NCBI RefSeq assembly: GCF_013620825.1 | Contig: NZ_NJIC01000049.1 | Location: 51,060 to 115,059 of the forward strand | Length of the DNA: 64,000 nt | Direction: 5' to 3' | From: Rhodanobacter sp. PCA2 | Lineage (GTDB): Bacteria; Pseudomonadota; Gammaproteobacteria; Xanthomonadales; Rhodanobacteraceae | Part shown: positions 43,726 to 53,822 of the stretch, in pieces | How the letters are laid out: every line of letters starts with the position of its first letter | How positions within the stretch are numbered: position 1 is the stretch's first letter | The notes under the pieces: model-generated | What the model was told of the DNA's origin: nothing | Databases searched by the model: none | Seen by the model: the letters and a program-made list of their open reading frames with translations, nothing else | Made by a program: the position numbers and the translations under genes

Positions 43726-46086
43726 ATGACGACCCCGAAACTGCACGCGCTCGCCCTCACCGTGCTGATCGGCCTGGGCCTTGTCCCGCTGGCGCAGGCC
43801 GCGCCGGACGCCGCCGTGGCGTCGGTGCGCGTCGTCGGCGCCGACGACGTCCGGCTCGCGCTGGGCGACGGCAGCGTGTCGCTGCGGCTGGTCGCGCCCG
43901 GCGTGCTGCGTGTGCATTACCTGCCGCAAGGCGGCGCCAGCGCGCCCGGCCTGGTGATGGCGCCACATCCGGTCGCCGCGTCGTTCCGGCCGCAGCTGCA
44001 GCAGGACGGCGACACGGTCACGCTGCGCTCGGACCGCCTCGTCGCCACCTGGCATCGCGCCAGCGGCAAGCTCGAGGTGAGCGACGCGCAAGGCCGTCCC
44101 CTGCTGCAGCAGACCGACCTCGCCGCGCTGGCGCAGGGCCGCATCGTGCTGGACCACGCCCCCGCCGACGCGCTGTACGGCATCGGCGGCTACGACGCGT
44201 TCGAGAAGGACACCCGCGCCGGCATCCTGCGCCAGGGCGCGCAGGTGGCGAAGGCCGGCGAACAGGGACACGCCGGCGCCCCGTTCGTGTGGAGCACCGC
44301 CGGCTACGGCGTGCTGGTCGATTGCGACGGTGCGGACTTCGACCTCGCCGCCGGCCGCATCGCCATCGGCAAGTACGCGCGCCCCGACGCCGACTACTAC
44401 ATCCTCGCCGGCACGCCCGCCGAACTGTTCGGCGAACTCGCCGACCTCAGCGGCCACGCGCCGATGTTCCCGAAATGGGCGAACGGCTTCATCAACAGCC
44501 AGTGGGGCATCGACGAAAAGGAATTCCGCGACATCATCGCCACCTACCGCGCCAGGCACATCCCGCTCGACGGCTTCACCTTCGACTTCGACTGGAAGGA
44601 CTGGGGCAAGGACTGGGGCGAATTCCGCTGGAACGCACGGAAATTCCCCGACGGCCCCGGCGGCAGGCTGAAGGCCGACATGGATGCGCTCGGCGTGCAC
44701 ATGACCGGCATCATGAAGCCGCGCGTGCACGTGGATACGGTGGAAGGCCGCTATGCCACCGCGCACGACCTGTGGCTGCCGGGCGAAAAGGCCAGTCCCG
44801 ATTATTTCTCGCACCTGCCGGTGAAGGACATCGACTTCGACAAGCCGGCCGCACGCGCGTGGTGGTTCAACCCGCAGCTTGCGCAGAGCTTCGACACCGG
44901 CATCGTGGGCTGGTGGAACGACGAGGCCGACACCACGCCGAGCAACACCCAGTTCCTCAACATGCAGCGCGCCACCTGGGACGGCCAGCGCGCGCACTCG
45001 AAGCTGCGCGTGTGGTCGATCAACCGCAATTTCTGGCTGGGCGCGCAACGTTATGCCTACGGCCTGTGGTCGGGCGACATTCCCTCCAGCTGGGCCAGCA
45101 TGGCCGGCCAGCGCGAGCGCATGCTCAGCGCCATCAATGTGGGCGAGATGCAGTGGGGCATGGACGGCGGCGGCTTCCACGGCCATCCGTCCGACGAGAA
45201 CTACGCGCGCTGGATCGAGTTCGGCGCGTTCACGCCGATCTTCCGCGTGCACGGCGAACTCGACGAGAAGCGCCAGCCGTGGCGCTACGGCCCGGTGGCC
45301 GAGGCCGCCGCGACCAAGGCCATGCGGCTGCGCTACACCCTGCTGCCCTACATCTACGCCTACCAGCACCGCGCCAGCGCGCGCGGCCTGGGCCTGGTGC
45401 AACCGCTCAACTTCGTGTGGCCGCAGGACGCGAAGCTGCGCAACGACACGGAGGCGTGGCTGTTCGGCGACTGGCTGCTGGTGGCGCCGGTGGTGCAGCA
45501 AGGCCAGACCAGCAAGCAGGTCTACCTGCCCGCCGGCAGCTGGACCGAGTGGTTCAGCGGCAAGCAGTACCAAGGCGGCCAGACCATCACCGTCGCCACG
45601 GATGCGAAGAAGTGGGACGACATCCCGCTGTTCATCCGCGCCGGCGCCATCATCCCCACCCAGCCGGCGATGGACTGGACCACCGAGCATCCGCTGACCA
45701 CCGTCACCGTGGACGTGTTCCCCGCCGCCACAACCAGCCACTTCGACTATTACGACGACGACGGCGAAACCTACGCCTATGCGGACGGCGCGTACTTCCG
45801 GCAGCGCCTCGCCACGCAGCGCAGCGGCGACACGGTGGAGTTCAGCACCGCGGCGCCCGAAGGCAGCTACCGCCCCGCGCTGCGCCACTGGCTGGTGCGC
45901 GTGCACGGCATGGCCGCCGCCGTGGTGGATGCCGGCGGCCACGCGCTGGCGCACGCCGCGACGCCGGCCGCGCTCGAAGCCGCCGGGGGCGAGGGCTGGA
46001 GCACCGGCAGCGACCGCTATGGCCCGGTCACCGTGCTCTTGCTCGACGCCGCCACGGCGCGCACGCTGCAGCTGCGCATGCACTGA
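43726..46086 (+). CDS. Secreted GH31 alpha-glucosidase
   Basis: The 786-residue precursor has a signal peptide (KLHALALTVLIGLGLVPLAQA) and the GH31 N-terminal beta-sandwich (LYGIGGYDAFEKD), then the barrel start FTFDFDWKDWGKDWGEF. The nucleophile region is GIVGWWNDEAD (D399 by position), and the acid/base region is LWSGDIPSSWASM with D451. FRVHGELDEKRQPWRYG and the C-terminal domains with YDDDGETYAYADG follow. It releases glucose from the non-reducing end of maltooligosaccharides or isomaltose-type glucans in the periplasm; linkage preference cannot be read. Confidence 0.92.
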   Translation: MTTPKLHALALTVLIGLGLVPLAQAAPDAAVASVRVVGADDVRLALGDGSVSLRLVAPGVLRVHYLPQGGASAPGLVMAPHPVAASFRPQLQQDGDTVTLRSDRLVATWHRASGKLEVSDAQGRPLLQQTDLAALAQGRIVLDHAPADALYGIGGYDAFEKDTRAGILRQGAQVAKAGEQGHAGAPFVWSTAGYGVLVDCDGADFDLAAGRIAIGKYARPDADYYILAGTPAELFGELADLSGHAPMFPKWANGFINSQWGIDEKEFRDIIATYRARHIPLDGFTFDFDWKDWGKDWGEFRWNARKFPDGPGGRLKADMDALGVHMTGIMKPRVHVDTVEGRYATAHDLWLPGEKASPDYFSHLPVKDIDFDKPAARAWWFNPQLAQSFDTGIVGWWNDEADTTPSNTQFLNMQRATWDGQRAHSKLRVWSINRNFWLGAQRYAYGLWSGDIPSSWASMAGQRERMLSAINVGEMQWGMDGGGFHGHPSDENYARWIEFGAFTPIFRVHGELDEKRQPWRYGPVAEAAATKAMRLRYTLLPYIYAYQHRASARGLGLVQPLNFVWPQDAKLRNDTEAWLFGDWLLVAPVVQQGQTSKQVYLPAGSWTEWFSGKQYQGGQTITVATDAKKWDDIPLFIRAGAIIPTQPAMDWTTEHPLTTVTVDVFPAATTSHFDYYDDDGETYAYADGAYFRQRLATQRSGDTVEFSTAAPEGSYRPALRHWLVRVHGMAAAVVDAGGHALAHAATPAALEAAGGEGWSTGSDRYGPVTVLLLDAATARTLQLRMH

Positions 46087-46205
46087 ACCATGACGCCGTT
46101 TTGGGGGAACATGGGGCACCTGCAGCGACGGCGGCGCCACTTGCCGGTGCACCGTCCACTGCCGCATGCGGGCAAGGGGCACGCCTTCCGGATCGAGGTG
46201 ACATC

Positions 46206-48395
46206 GTGATCAGCATTTTCAGCAGCCTGATGATGGCATTGACCGCCGGCGCGCACGGGCCGCTCTGGCACGACAGCCTGCAATGGCGCGGCCAGACCGC
46301 CAGCATGACGATGCAGCCCGGCGGCGGCTTCCTGCTGCAGGCCACGCACGCCAGGCGGGCGATCCCCGTGCAGCCTTTCGCCGTGCGGACCGCGAGCCCC
46401 CTGTTCGACGGCCTGTACGCGATGGCGCAGGACGACCTCCGCCTGGATTCCGTCGCCGCGATCCGCGACGGCGCCTACGACCACGACCAGCCCATCCCCT
46501 GCCACTGCTTCGCCACCGGCGAAAAATGGCCCTTCGTGTGGACGCGCGACCTCGCCTACTCGGTGGATCTCGGCCTGTGGCGCTTCGACGCCGCGCGCTC
46601 GCGCAACGGCCTGCTGTTCAAGCTCTCCGACAGCCGCGTGGCGGGCGTGCCCAAGGGCCCGTACATCATGCAGGACACCGGCTCGGGCGGCAGCTGGCCG
46701 GTGAGCACCGACCGCGTGGTGTGGTTCCTCGGCGCGCGCCACCTGCTGGACGACGCCGCGTTCGCCGACGACGCCTGGCAGGCGCTCGTCAACACGCTGG
46801 CGCAGGATCGCCAGTACGCGTTCGACGCCGGCACGGGCCTGTACCGCGGCGAGACTTCCTTCCTCGACTGGCGCAAGCAGACCTACCACGCGAACACGGC
46901 GGAGGACGTGGTGCCGATCGCGCAGTCCTACGCGCTGTCCACCAACGTGCTGCACTACCAGGCGCTGGAGCTGGCCGCGCGCATGGCCGGCGAGCGCCAC
47001 GATGCGGGCGCCGCGGAATACCGGGCGCAGGCGGATGCGCTGAAGGCCGCGATCAACGCGCGCTTCTGGCGCGCCGACCGCGGCATGTACATGAGCTACC
47101 TCGGCGGCGACGGCACGCCCATCGACACCTACGACCTGCTCGGCATCGCCCTGGCCATCGACAGCGGCGTGGCCGACGCCGACCGCGCGCGGCAGGCCCT
47201 GTCGAACTACCCGGTGTGGCCCGCCGGCAGCCCGGTGATCTGGCCCGAGCGCAGCGACCAGGCGATCTACCACAACCGCGCGATCTGGCCGTTCGTGAGC
47301 GCCTACGCGCTGCGCGCCGCGCGCAAGCTCGACGACCCCGCGCACATCGCGTTCGAGATCGCCTCGCTGATGCGCGGCGCCGCGCTGGCCGGCTCCAACA
47401 TGGAGAACTACGAGCTCACCACCCAGGCCACCCACGTGGACGACGGCAAGCTCAGCGGGCCCGTGGTGGACTCGCCGCGCCAGCTGTGGTCGGTGGCGGC
47501 CTATCTCGCGATGGTGGGCGAAGGCGTGTTCGGCCTCGGCAACGACGGCCGCATCGAACCCAAGCTGCCCGTCTCGCTGGTGCCCATGCTGTTCGGCAAC
47601 AAAGAGACGATCAGCCTGCAACTGCCCGGCCAGCGCATCACCCTGCGGCGTCCGGACCGGCTGGACGGCAACCTGCTGGTGGCCGACCGCGTCGAACAGC
47701 ACGGCGACGAGAGCGTGGTGCAGCTGAAGGCGGTCAAGGTGCCGGAGCTGCCGTTGCGCAGCAAGGTGCCGCCGTTCGCGCCGGTCGCCCCGGCCGCGCC
47801 GGAGGTGACGCGCGACGGCGCGAACTGGCAGGTGCGCAGCAGCGCACCCGGCACGCTCTATCTCAACGGCCAGCGCGTGGGCGCCATCGACGGCACGCTC
47901 GCCGTGCCCGCGGTCGACGCACTGCAGTGCTTCAGCCTCACGCAGGTGGGTGCCGACCATCTCGAATCGCTGCCCAGCCTGCCGCAATGCGAAGGCCCGT
48001 TCGCCAACATCGACGGCGCGTGGCCGCGCGCATGGGTCGCGCCCGCCGCCGGCCGCTACCAGGTGGCGCTGCGCTATCGCAACGACCACGGCCCGATCAT
48101 CACCGGCGTCACCGCCGCAGTGAAGCAGTTGGAGATCCGCTGCGAGGGCAGCCCGGTGCAGACCGTGCCGATGGTGATGCCGCACAGCACGGGCGAGCAG
48201 CTTTCCACCACGGCGGAGTTCAGCGCGAATGCGGGCGCGCACTGCAGCTTCGCGCTGCAGCAGGGCTTCAACATGAGCTACCTCGCGCACAACGCACACT
48301 ACACCGGCGGCGTGGGCGGCAGCGACGGTCCGCTGAACGACGCCGACGTCGGCGCGCTGCGCATCGTTCCCCTGACCACGAAGACCGCTCCATGA
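46206..48395 (+). CDS. Six-hairpin (alpha/alpha6) glycosidase-like secreted protein
   Basis: The 729-residue protein has a short signal-like start (ISIFSSLMMALTAGAHG) and an (alpha/alpha)6 domain from about 80 to 480. Its segments are HCFATGEKWPFVWTRDLAYSVDLGLWRF, GSGGSWPVSTDRVVWFLGARHLL, GLYRGETSFLDWRKQTY and WPERSDQAIYHNRAIWPFVSAYALRAAR, read in parts. A C-terminal beta-domain follows (APEVTRDGANWQVRSSAPG). It resembles debranching-type or GH15-like glycosidases but no GH number is certain. The GTG at 46206 has GAGGTG upstream; ATG at 46230 or 46233 are alternatives. Its stop overlaps the MFS gene (ATGA). Confidence 0.75.
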   Translation: MISIFSSLMMALTAGAHGPLWHDSLQWRGQTASMTMQPGGGFLLQATHARRAIPVQPFAVRTASPLFDGLYAMAQDDLRLDSVAAIRDGAYDHDQPIPCHCFATGEKWPFVWTRDLAYSVDLGLWRFDAARSRNGLLFKLSDSRVAGVPKGPYIMQDTGSGGSWPVSTDRVVWFLGARHLLDDAAFADDAWQALVNTLAQDRQYAFDAGTGLYRGETSFLDWRKQTYHANTAEDVVPIAQSYALSTNVLHYQALELAARMAGERHDAGAAEYRAQADALKAAINARFWRADRGMYMSYLGGDGTPIDTYDLLGIALAIDSGVADADRARQALSNYPVWPAGSPVIWPERSDQAIYHNRAIWPFVSAYALRAARKLDDPAHIAFEIASLMRGAALAGSNMENYELTTQATHVDDGKLSGPVVDSPRQLWSVAAYLAMVGEGVFGLGNDGRIEPKLPVSLVPMLFGNKETISLQLPGQRITLRRPDRLDGNLLVADRVEQHGDESVVQLKAVKVPELPLRSKVPPFAPVAPAAPEVTRDGANWQVRSSAPGTLYLNGQRVGAIDGTLAVPAVDALQCFSLTQVGADHLESLPSLPQCEGPFANIDGAWPRAWVAPAAGRYQVALRYRNDHGPIITGVTAAVKQLEIRCEGSPVQTVPMVMPHSTGEQLSTTAEFSANAGAHCSFALQQGFNMSYLAHNAHYTGGVGGSDGPLNDADVGALRIVPLTTKTAP

Positions 48396-49867
48396 CGCGC
48401 AAGCCCGAGCTGTCGTTCTGGCAGATCTGGAACATGTGCTTCGGCTTCCTGGGCATCCAGTTCGGCTTCGCGCTGCAGAACGCCAACGTCAGCCGCATCT
48501 TCCAGACGCTGGGCGCGAACGTGGACCAGATCCCGGTGCTGTGGATCGCCGCGCCGTTCACCGGCCTGATCGTGCAGCCGCTGATCGGCTATTTCTCCGA
48601 CCGCACCTGGAACCGCTTCGGCCGCCGCCGTCCCTATTTCTTCGCGGGCGCGGTGCTGGCCACCCTGGCCCTGCTGGCGATGCCGAACTCGCCCACGCTG
48701 TGGGTGGCGGCGGGACTGCTGTGGATCATGGATGCCTCGTTCAACGTGTCGATGGAGCCGTTCCGCGCCTTCGTGGGCGACCAGCTGCCGCCGCGCCAGC
48801 GCCCGCTGGGCTACGCGATGCAGAGCGTCTTCATCGGCGTGGGCGCCGTGGTGGCCTCGCTCCTGCCCTGGCTGCTCACCCGCTTCGGCGTGGCCAACAC
48901 CGCGCCGCCCGGCATGGTGCCGCACTCGGTGATGTACGCCTTCTACGCGGGCGCGGCGGTGCTGCTGGGCGCGATGCTGTGGACGATCTGCACCACGCGC
49001 GAATACCCGCCGGAACAACTGGAAGCCTTCGCCGACAACCACGTGGCGGAAGCACCGGCAAACGTGACTGGCGCGTGGAAGCTCGGCACCTTGTTCCTGC
49101 TGCTCGGCCTCGCGCTGCTGGCGCTGATCCGTCACTACGCGCTGCGCGATGAGCTCTATCTCCTTGCTGGCGGCCTGGCCGGCGCCGGCGCGCTGTTCGT
49201 GTGGCTGGCCCGCACGCGCCGCCAGGGCGTGCTGCGCCAGATCATGGGCGACCTCTACGGCATGCCGCGCGCGATGCGCCGGCTGAACTGGGTGCAGTTC
49301 TTTTCCTGGTTCGCGATGTTCGCGATGTGGATCAACACCACGCCCGCCGTCGCCGGCCACTTCTACGGCAGCGCCGACCCCACCTCCGCCGCCTACAACA
49401 CGGGCGCGAACTGGGCTGGCGTGCTGATGGGAACCTACAACGGCGTGGGCGTGCTGGCGGCCATCGCGATCCCGCTGCTGGTGCGCGCCTGCGGCCTGCG
49501 CTGGAGCCACCTGATCAACCTGTGGCTGGGCGGCCTGGGACTGCTCTCGTTCCTCGTCGTCCGCGACCCGCGCTGGCTGGTCGCCTCGATGGTCGGCGTG
49601 GGCTTCGCGTGGGCGTCGATCCTGTCGCTGCCCTACGCGATGCTGTCGGACAACCTGCCCGCGGCGAAGATGGGCATCTACATGGGCATCTTCAATTTCT
49701 TCATCGTGATCCCGCAGCTGCTCGCCGCCAGCGTGCTGGGCGTACTGCTGAAATGGTTCTTCCACGACCAGCCGATCTGGGCGCTGGCGCTGGGCGGCGC
49801 GAGCCTGCTGGTGGCGGGACTGTGCACGCTGCGCGTGGAGGAGCCGGGCACGGGCGAAGCGGCATGA
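48392..49867 (+). CDS. MFS sugar transporter (GPH/SLC45-like)
   Basis: A 491-residue inner-membrane transporter of about 12 helices. Motifs are WQIWNMCFGFLGIQFGFALQN, PLIGYFSDRTWNRFGRRRPYFF, MDASFNVSMEPFRAFVGDQLP and ILSLPYAMLSDNLPAAKMGIYMGIFNFFIVIPQ. This is the MFS type found in xanthomonad maltose and sucrose loci. It should carry maltose or glucose from periplasm to cytoplasm after the TonB receptor and glucosidases. It overlaps the preceding glycosidase stop and the next gene's start (ATGA on both sides), so the three are coupled. Confidence 0.93.
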   Translation: MTRKPELSFWQIWNMCFGFLGIQFGFALQNANVSRIFQTLGANVDQIPVLWIAAPFTGLIVQPLIGYFSDRTWNRFGRRRPYFFAGAVLATLALLAMPNSPTLWVAAGLLWIMDASFNVSMEPFRAFVGDQLPPRQRPLGYAMQSVFIGVGAVVASLLPWLLTRFGVANTAPPGMVPHSVMYAFYAGAAVLLGAMLWTICTTREYPPEQLEAFADNHVAEAPANVTGAWKLGTLFLLLGLALLALIRHYALRDELYLLAGGLAGAGALFVWLARTRRQGVLRQIMGDLYGMPRAMRRLNWVQFFSWFAMFAMWINTTPAVAGHFYGSADPTSAAYNTGANWAGVLMGTYNGVGVLAAIAIPLLVRACGLRWSHLINLWLGGLGLLSFLVVRDPRWLVASMVGVGFAWASILSLPYAMLSDNLPAAKMGIYMGIFNFFIVIPQLLAASVLGVLLKWFFHDQPIWALALGGASLLVAGLCTLRVEEPGTGEAA

Positions 49868-50826
49868 GGCACGGCGGCCTGCTTGCGCTGCTGTTCGCCT
49901 GCTGGCCGCTGCATACCTTCGCCGCCGATGCCTGCACGCCCGTGCAGCGCACGCTGCAGCTGGACGCTGCGGCCTTCGCGCCGGAACGCATCACGGTGGA
50001 CGTCTACCTGCCCGGCGACTACGCCGGCACGCAGCATCGCTACCGCGTGGTGTACGCGGACGACGGACAGGACATGCCCGCGGTCGGGCTGCTGCCCACG
50101 CTCACCGCGCTGTGCCGCGCGCATGCGATCCGCCCGCCCATCGTGGTGGCGGTGCACATGCTGCGCGACCGCATGGGCATCTACGGCCTGTCCGACCGCG
50201 CGCATCGGCGCAGCCTGCCGGCCGATACCAAGTACGGCCCGGTGGGTCGCCGCGCCCACGACTATTCGCAATGGCTCGCCACGCAACTGGTGCCGTACAT
50301 CGACGCGCATTACCGCACGCGCCGCGATGCCGCCTCGCGCAGCATGCTGGGCTGGTCGCTGGGCGGACTCAACGCGTTCAACCTCGGCTGGCAGTACCCG
50401 GAGGTGTTCGGACGCGTCGGCGCATTCTCGCCCTCGTTCTGGCTTGCCGCCGACCGCAGCAGCGACGACGCGGTGGAACGCACGCGGCTGGCCCAGCGCA
50501 TGGTCGACCGCGGGCCGAAACGCCCGCAGCTGCGCTTCTGGTTCGCCGCCGGCACCGCCGAGGAAACCAGCGACCGCGACCATGACGGCGTGATCGACGT
50601 GATCGGCGACATCCGCGATCTCGTCGATGGCTACCGCGCGGCGGACGGCTTCCGCCTGCGCGGCCTGCGCCAGCTCGGCTGCAGCGTGAACCCCGACTAC
50701 GCCGCGCATCCGGGGCAACGCGCCGATGTCGCCGTCTACCTGCTGCCCGGCGGCAGGCACGAGCAGGCCTCGTGGGCGAAGATGCTGCCGCTGTTCCTGC
50801 GCTGGGACGACGGCGTCGGCCGCTGA
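49864..50826 (+). CDS. Secreted esterase of the enterochelin-esterase-like (alpha/beta hydrolase) family
   Basis: The 320-residue precursor has a signal peptide (RHGGLLALLFACWPLHTFAADA) and ITVDVYLPGDY, RYRVVYADDGQDM, the nucleophile in [16 protein letters not shown] and the histidine in LPGGRHEQASW. This is the Fes/esterase-D type arrangement. In sugar loci such enzymes remove acyl groups from oligosaccharides or act as auxiliary esterases; the substrate here is unknown. It overlaps the MFS gene by 4 bases and is the last gene of the run from 40558. Confidence 0.85.
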   Translation: MRHGGLLALLFACWPLHTFAADACTPVQRTLQLDAAAFAPERITVDVYLPGDYAGTQHRYRVVYADDGQDMPAVGLLPTLTALCRAHAIRPPIVVAVHMLRDRMGIYGLSDRAHRRSLPADTKYGPVGRRAHDYSQWLATQLVPYIDAHYRTRRDAASRSMLGWSLGGLNAFNLGWQYPEVFGRVGAFSPSFWLAADRSSDDAVERTRLAQRMVDRGPKRPQLRFWFAAGTAEETSDRDHDGVIDVIGDIRDLVDGYRAADGFRLRGLRQLGCSVNPDYAAHPGQRADVAVYLLPGGRHEQASWAKMLPLFLRWDDGVGR

Positions 50827-50863
50827 AGCCTCGCGACGCGTCGTGGATGGCCTGATTTTGCTC

Positions 50864-50971
50864 GTCATCCCAGCGAAGGCTGAAGGCGCTTCACAACAGC
50901 GAAGCTGGTCATCCAGTGCCTGCAAGCCACGGAACACCAAGGCACTGGATTCCTGCTTCCGCAGGAATGAC
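50864..50971. repeat. GTCAT-type REP pair with insertion, inverted relative to 34028
   Basis: GTCATCCCAGCGAAGGCTGA is interrupted by about 25 bases (AGGCGCTTC..GAAGCTGG) before TCATCCAGTGCC. The linker CCACGGAACACCAA follows, then GGCACTGGATTCC..AGGAATGAC. The linker is the reverse complement of that at 34028. It lies between the esterase and the convergent LacI gene. Confidence 0.85.
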
Positions 50972-51000
50972 GTGCCGGCAGCCGGTTGATCGGACCTTCC

Positions 51001-52026
51001 CTAGCCGTGCAGGCTGGAGCGCCGCACCTTCAGCTCCACCGGCAGCATTGCGCTCTCGGCGCCCTCGCCGCGGATCAGCCGCAGCAGTTGATCGACCAGC
51101 ACCTCGCCGGCCCTGCCGGTGTCCTGCCGCACGGTGGTGAGCGCGGGATTGACGAAGCTGGCCATCGGGATGTCGTCGAAGCCGGCCACCGCCACGTCGC
51201 CGGGCACCGCGAGTCCGCGCTCGGCCAGCGCGCGCAACGCCCCGATGGCGATCAGGTCGCTGGCGGCGAAGATGCCGTCGAACGGAACGCCGCGTTCCAG
51301 CAGCAGTTCGGCCGCCTCGTAGCCGGCGCGCTCGGTGGTCTCGGCGTCGGCCTGCAGCGCCTCGTCCACCGCCAGGCCGGCTTCGCCCAACGCCGCCGCG
51401 TAGCCGTGGTAGCGCTCGTGGAACTCCGGGTAGTGCGGCGTGGCGTCGCCCAGGAAGGCGATGCGCCGGCAGCCCCGGGCCAGCAGGTGCGCGGTCGCGA
51501 GCTGGCCGCCCGCATGGTTGTCGCAGCCGATCGACACGCCGGGCTGCCCCGGCAGCACCGCGCCCCAGCGCACGAAGCGCGTGCCCTGCGCAACGAGCTT
51601 CTCCAGCTTGTCGCGGTGCGACTGGTAGTCGCCGTAGCCGAGCAGGATCAGGCCGTCGGCCTTCTGGCTGCCGGCGAAGTCCGCATGCCAGTCGCGCGAG
51701 AACTGCTGGAACGAGATCAGCAGGTCGTAGCCCCGCTGCGCGCTGGCGCGGGTGATCGAGCCCAGCATCGACAGGAAGAACGGATTGATGTGCGAGTCGT
51801 CGGCGGTGGGGTCCTCGAACAGCAGCAGCGCCAACGTGCCCGTGTGCTTGCGGCGCAGGTTGGACGCGTTCTTGTCCACCTTGTAGTTCAGCGTGTCGGC
51901 CGCCGACTGGATGCGCCGCCGCGTCTCCTCGCTGACCAGCGGACTGCCGCGCAGCGCCCGCGACACCGTGGACTGGGAGACCCCGGCGAGATGGGCGATA
52001 TCGAACGATGTGGCCTTACCCTTCAT
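51001..52026 (-). CDS. LacI-family transcriptional repressor of the alpha-glucan locus
   Basis: The 341-residue protein starts [20 protein letters not shown], the LacI helix-turn-helix with hinge helix ([20 protein letters not shown]). A periplasmic-binding-type sensor domain follows, with [39 protein letters not shown] (read in parts), the usual LacI end. It is convergent with the glycosidase operon and near to it, a typical place for a local maltose-type regulator. The two ATACGTAT sites at 37202 and 37392 are the best target candidates. The start at 52026 fits the helix-turn-helix; no strong ribosome site is seen. Confidence 0.9.
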   Translation of the reverse strand: MKGKATSFDIAHLAGVSQSTVSRALRGSPLVSEETRRRIQSAADTLNYKVDKNASNLRRKHTGTLALLLFEDPTADDSHINPFFLSMLGSITRASAQRGYDLLISFQQFSRDWHADFAGSQKADGLILLGYGDYQSHRDKLEKLVAQGTRFVRWGAVLPGQPGVSIGCDNHAGGQLATAHLLARGCRRIAFLGDATPHYPEFHERYHGYAAALGEAGLAVDEALQADAETTERAGYEAAELLLERGVPFDGIFAASDLIAIGALRALAERGLAVPGDVAVAGFDDIPMASFVNPALTTVRQDTGRAGEVLVDQLLRLIRGEGAESAMLPVELKVRRSSLHG

Positions 52027-52140
52027 CCGCGACCCGCTGCGTGGCACGGGCGGCGACCGCCGCCATGGCCGCATCCTACCGTGTCGGGGGATACGAGTGC
52101 CTTGCTAGACTCGAACCCGCGCCATCCGGAGGAAATCCCC

Positions 52141-53814
52141 ATGCATCCCCGCATCCTCTTCGCCCTGCTCGCCGCGCTCGCCACCACACCCGCATGGGCC
52201 GACGGCCCGGCCACGGCCAGCTCCAGCGCGGGCCTGTTCTCGCCGGCGATCACGCCGCAGCGCTTCGCCGGCTACGAAAAGGCGATCTCCGCGGACGCGA
52301 TGGAAGGGCGCAAGCCCGGCACGCCGGGCGGGGAGCGCGCCACGGCCTACATCGTGGAGCAGTTCAGGAAGCTGGGCCTTGAGCCCGGCAACCACGGCTC
52401 CTGGTTCCAGGACGTGCCCTACGTGTCCACCTTGCTGGACAACAAGGGCGTGACGCTGGACGTGGCCGAGGGCGGCGGCACGCAGCACTTCGCGAACCGC
52501 AGCGAGATGCTGGCCGGTACGCTGCAGGCGAAGCCGCAGGTGACGCTGAAGGATTCGGACATCGTGTTCGTGGGCTACGGCGTGGACGCGCCGGCCTGGC
52601 AGTGGAACGACTACGCGGGTCTCGACGTGAAGGGCAAGACAGTGATCGTGCTGGTCAACGATCCTGGCTACGCCAGCAACGACCCCAAGCTGTTCAAGGG
52701 CCGCGCCATGACCTACTACGGCCGCTGGACCTACAAGTACGAGGAAGCCGCGCGCAAGGGCGCCGCCGCCTGCTTCATCGTGCACGACACCGGCGCGGCG
52801 GGCTATCCGTGGACGGTGCTGGTGAACAGCGGCGAAGGCCCGCAGCTCAGCCTGCCGGCCAGCGAGGACCCCGCGCCACGACTGCCGGTGGCGGGCTGGC
52901 TGACCACCGACGCCGCGCGCCGGCTGTTCGCCAAATCAGGGCTCGACTTCGACCAGTTGAAGGCCGCGGCCTCGCAGCGCGGCTTCAAGCCGGTGGCGCT
53001 GCCGGCCAAGGCCTCGATCACCCTGGACAGCACGATCGCCCATGGCGTCACCCGCAACGTGCTGGGCCTGCTCAAGGGCAGCACGCGACCGGACGAGGCG
53101 ATCGTCTACAGCGCGCACTGGGACCACTTCGGCCGCGACCCCAGGCTCAAGGGCCACCAGATCTACAACGGCGCGATCGACAACGGCACCGGCATCGCCG
53201 GCCTGCTCACCATCGCCGGCGCGTTCGCGCAGCAACAGCCCAAGCCGCGGCGCTCGCTGCTGTTCGCCGCGGTGACGCTGGAGGAAGCCGGCCTGCTGGG
53301 CTCGCGGTACTACGCGATGCATCCGGTCTTTCCGCTGGACAAGACCGTGGCCGACATCAACATGGACGCGCTGTCCATCATCGGCCCCACCCGGAACATG
53401 ATCGTGGTGGGCTACGGCCAGTCGCAACTGGAGGACATCCTCAAGGGCGTGCTGGCGAAGCAGGGCCGCGTGGCCACGCCGGAGACCACGCCCGAGAACG
53501 GCTTCTACTTCCGCTCCGACCACTTCAGCTTCGCCAAGGCCGGCGTGCCGGCGATGGACACGCTCACCGGCAACGACCTGGTGCACGGCGGCACCGCGGC
53601 AGGCAACGCGGCGCTGGCCGACTACACCGCGCACCGCTACCACACCACGAAGGACGTGTACGACCCGCACTGGGATTTCCGCGGCGTGGCCGAGGACATG
53701 CAGGCGCTGTACGGCGTGGGTCGCCAGCTCGTCGATGGCGACGCGTGGCCGCAATGGTCGAAGGACAGCGAATTCCGCGCGCGACGCGAACAGATGATGG
53801 GCGGCAAGCCGTAA
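52141..53814 (+). CDS. Secreted M28-family zinc aminopeptidase with PA-type insert
   Basis: The 557-residue precursor has a signal peptide (MHPRILFALLAALATTPAWA). Residues around 130-230 look like a protease-associated insert (VFVGYGVDAPAWQWNDYAGLDVKGK, split). The M28 catalytic domain has all metal ligands: SAHWDHFG, NGAIDNGTGIAGLL, FAAVTLEEAGLLGSRYYA, DINMDALS and the last His in RSDHFSFAKAGVPAM. It should release N-terminal amino acids from peptides in the periplasm or medium. GGAGGAAA precedes the ATG. It is divergent from the LacI gene by 114 bases and ends before a bidirectional hairpin. Confidence 0.94.
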   Translation: MHPRILFALLAALATTPAWADGPATASSSAGLFSPAITPQRFAGYEKAISADAMEGRKPGTPGGERATAYIVEQFRKLGLEPGNHGSWFQDVPYVSTLLDNKGVTLDVAEGGGTQHFANRSEMLAGTLQAKPQVTLKDSDIVFVGYGVDAPAWQWNDYAGLDVKGKTVIVLVNDPGYASNDPKLFKGRAMTYYGRWTYKYEEAARKGAAACFIVHDTGAAGYPWTVLVNSGEGPQLSLPASEDPAPRLPVAGWLTTDAARRLFAKSGLDFDQLKAAASQRGFKPVALPAKASITLDSTIAHGVTRNVLGLLKGSTRPDEAIVYSAHWDHFGRDPRLKGHQIYNGAIDNGTGIAGLLTIAGAFAQQQPKPRRSLLFAAVTLEEAGLLGSRYYAMHPVFPLDKTVADINMDALSIIGPTRNMIVVGYGQSQLEDILKGVLAKQGRVATPETTPENGFYFRSDHFSFAKAGVPAMDTLTGNDLVHGGTAAGNAALADYTAHRYHTTKDVYDPHWDFRGVAEDMQALYGVGRQLVDGDAWPQWSKDSEFRARREQMMGGKP

Positions 53815-53822
53815 CTCGGCAA

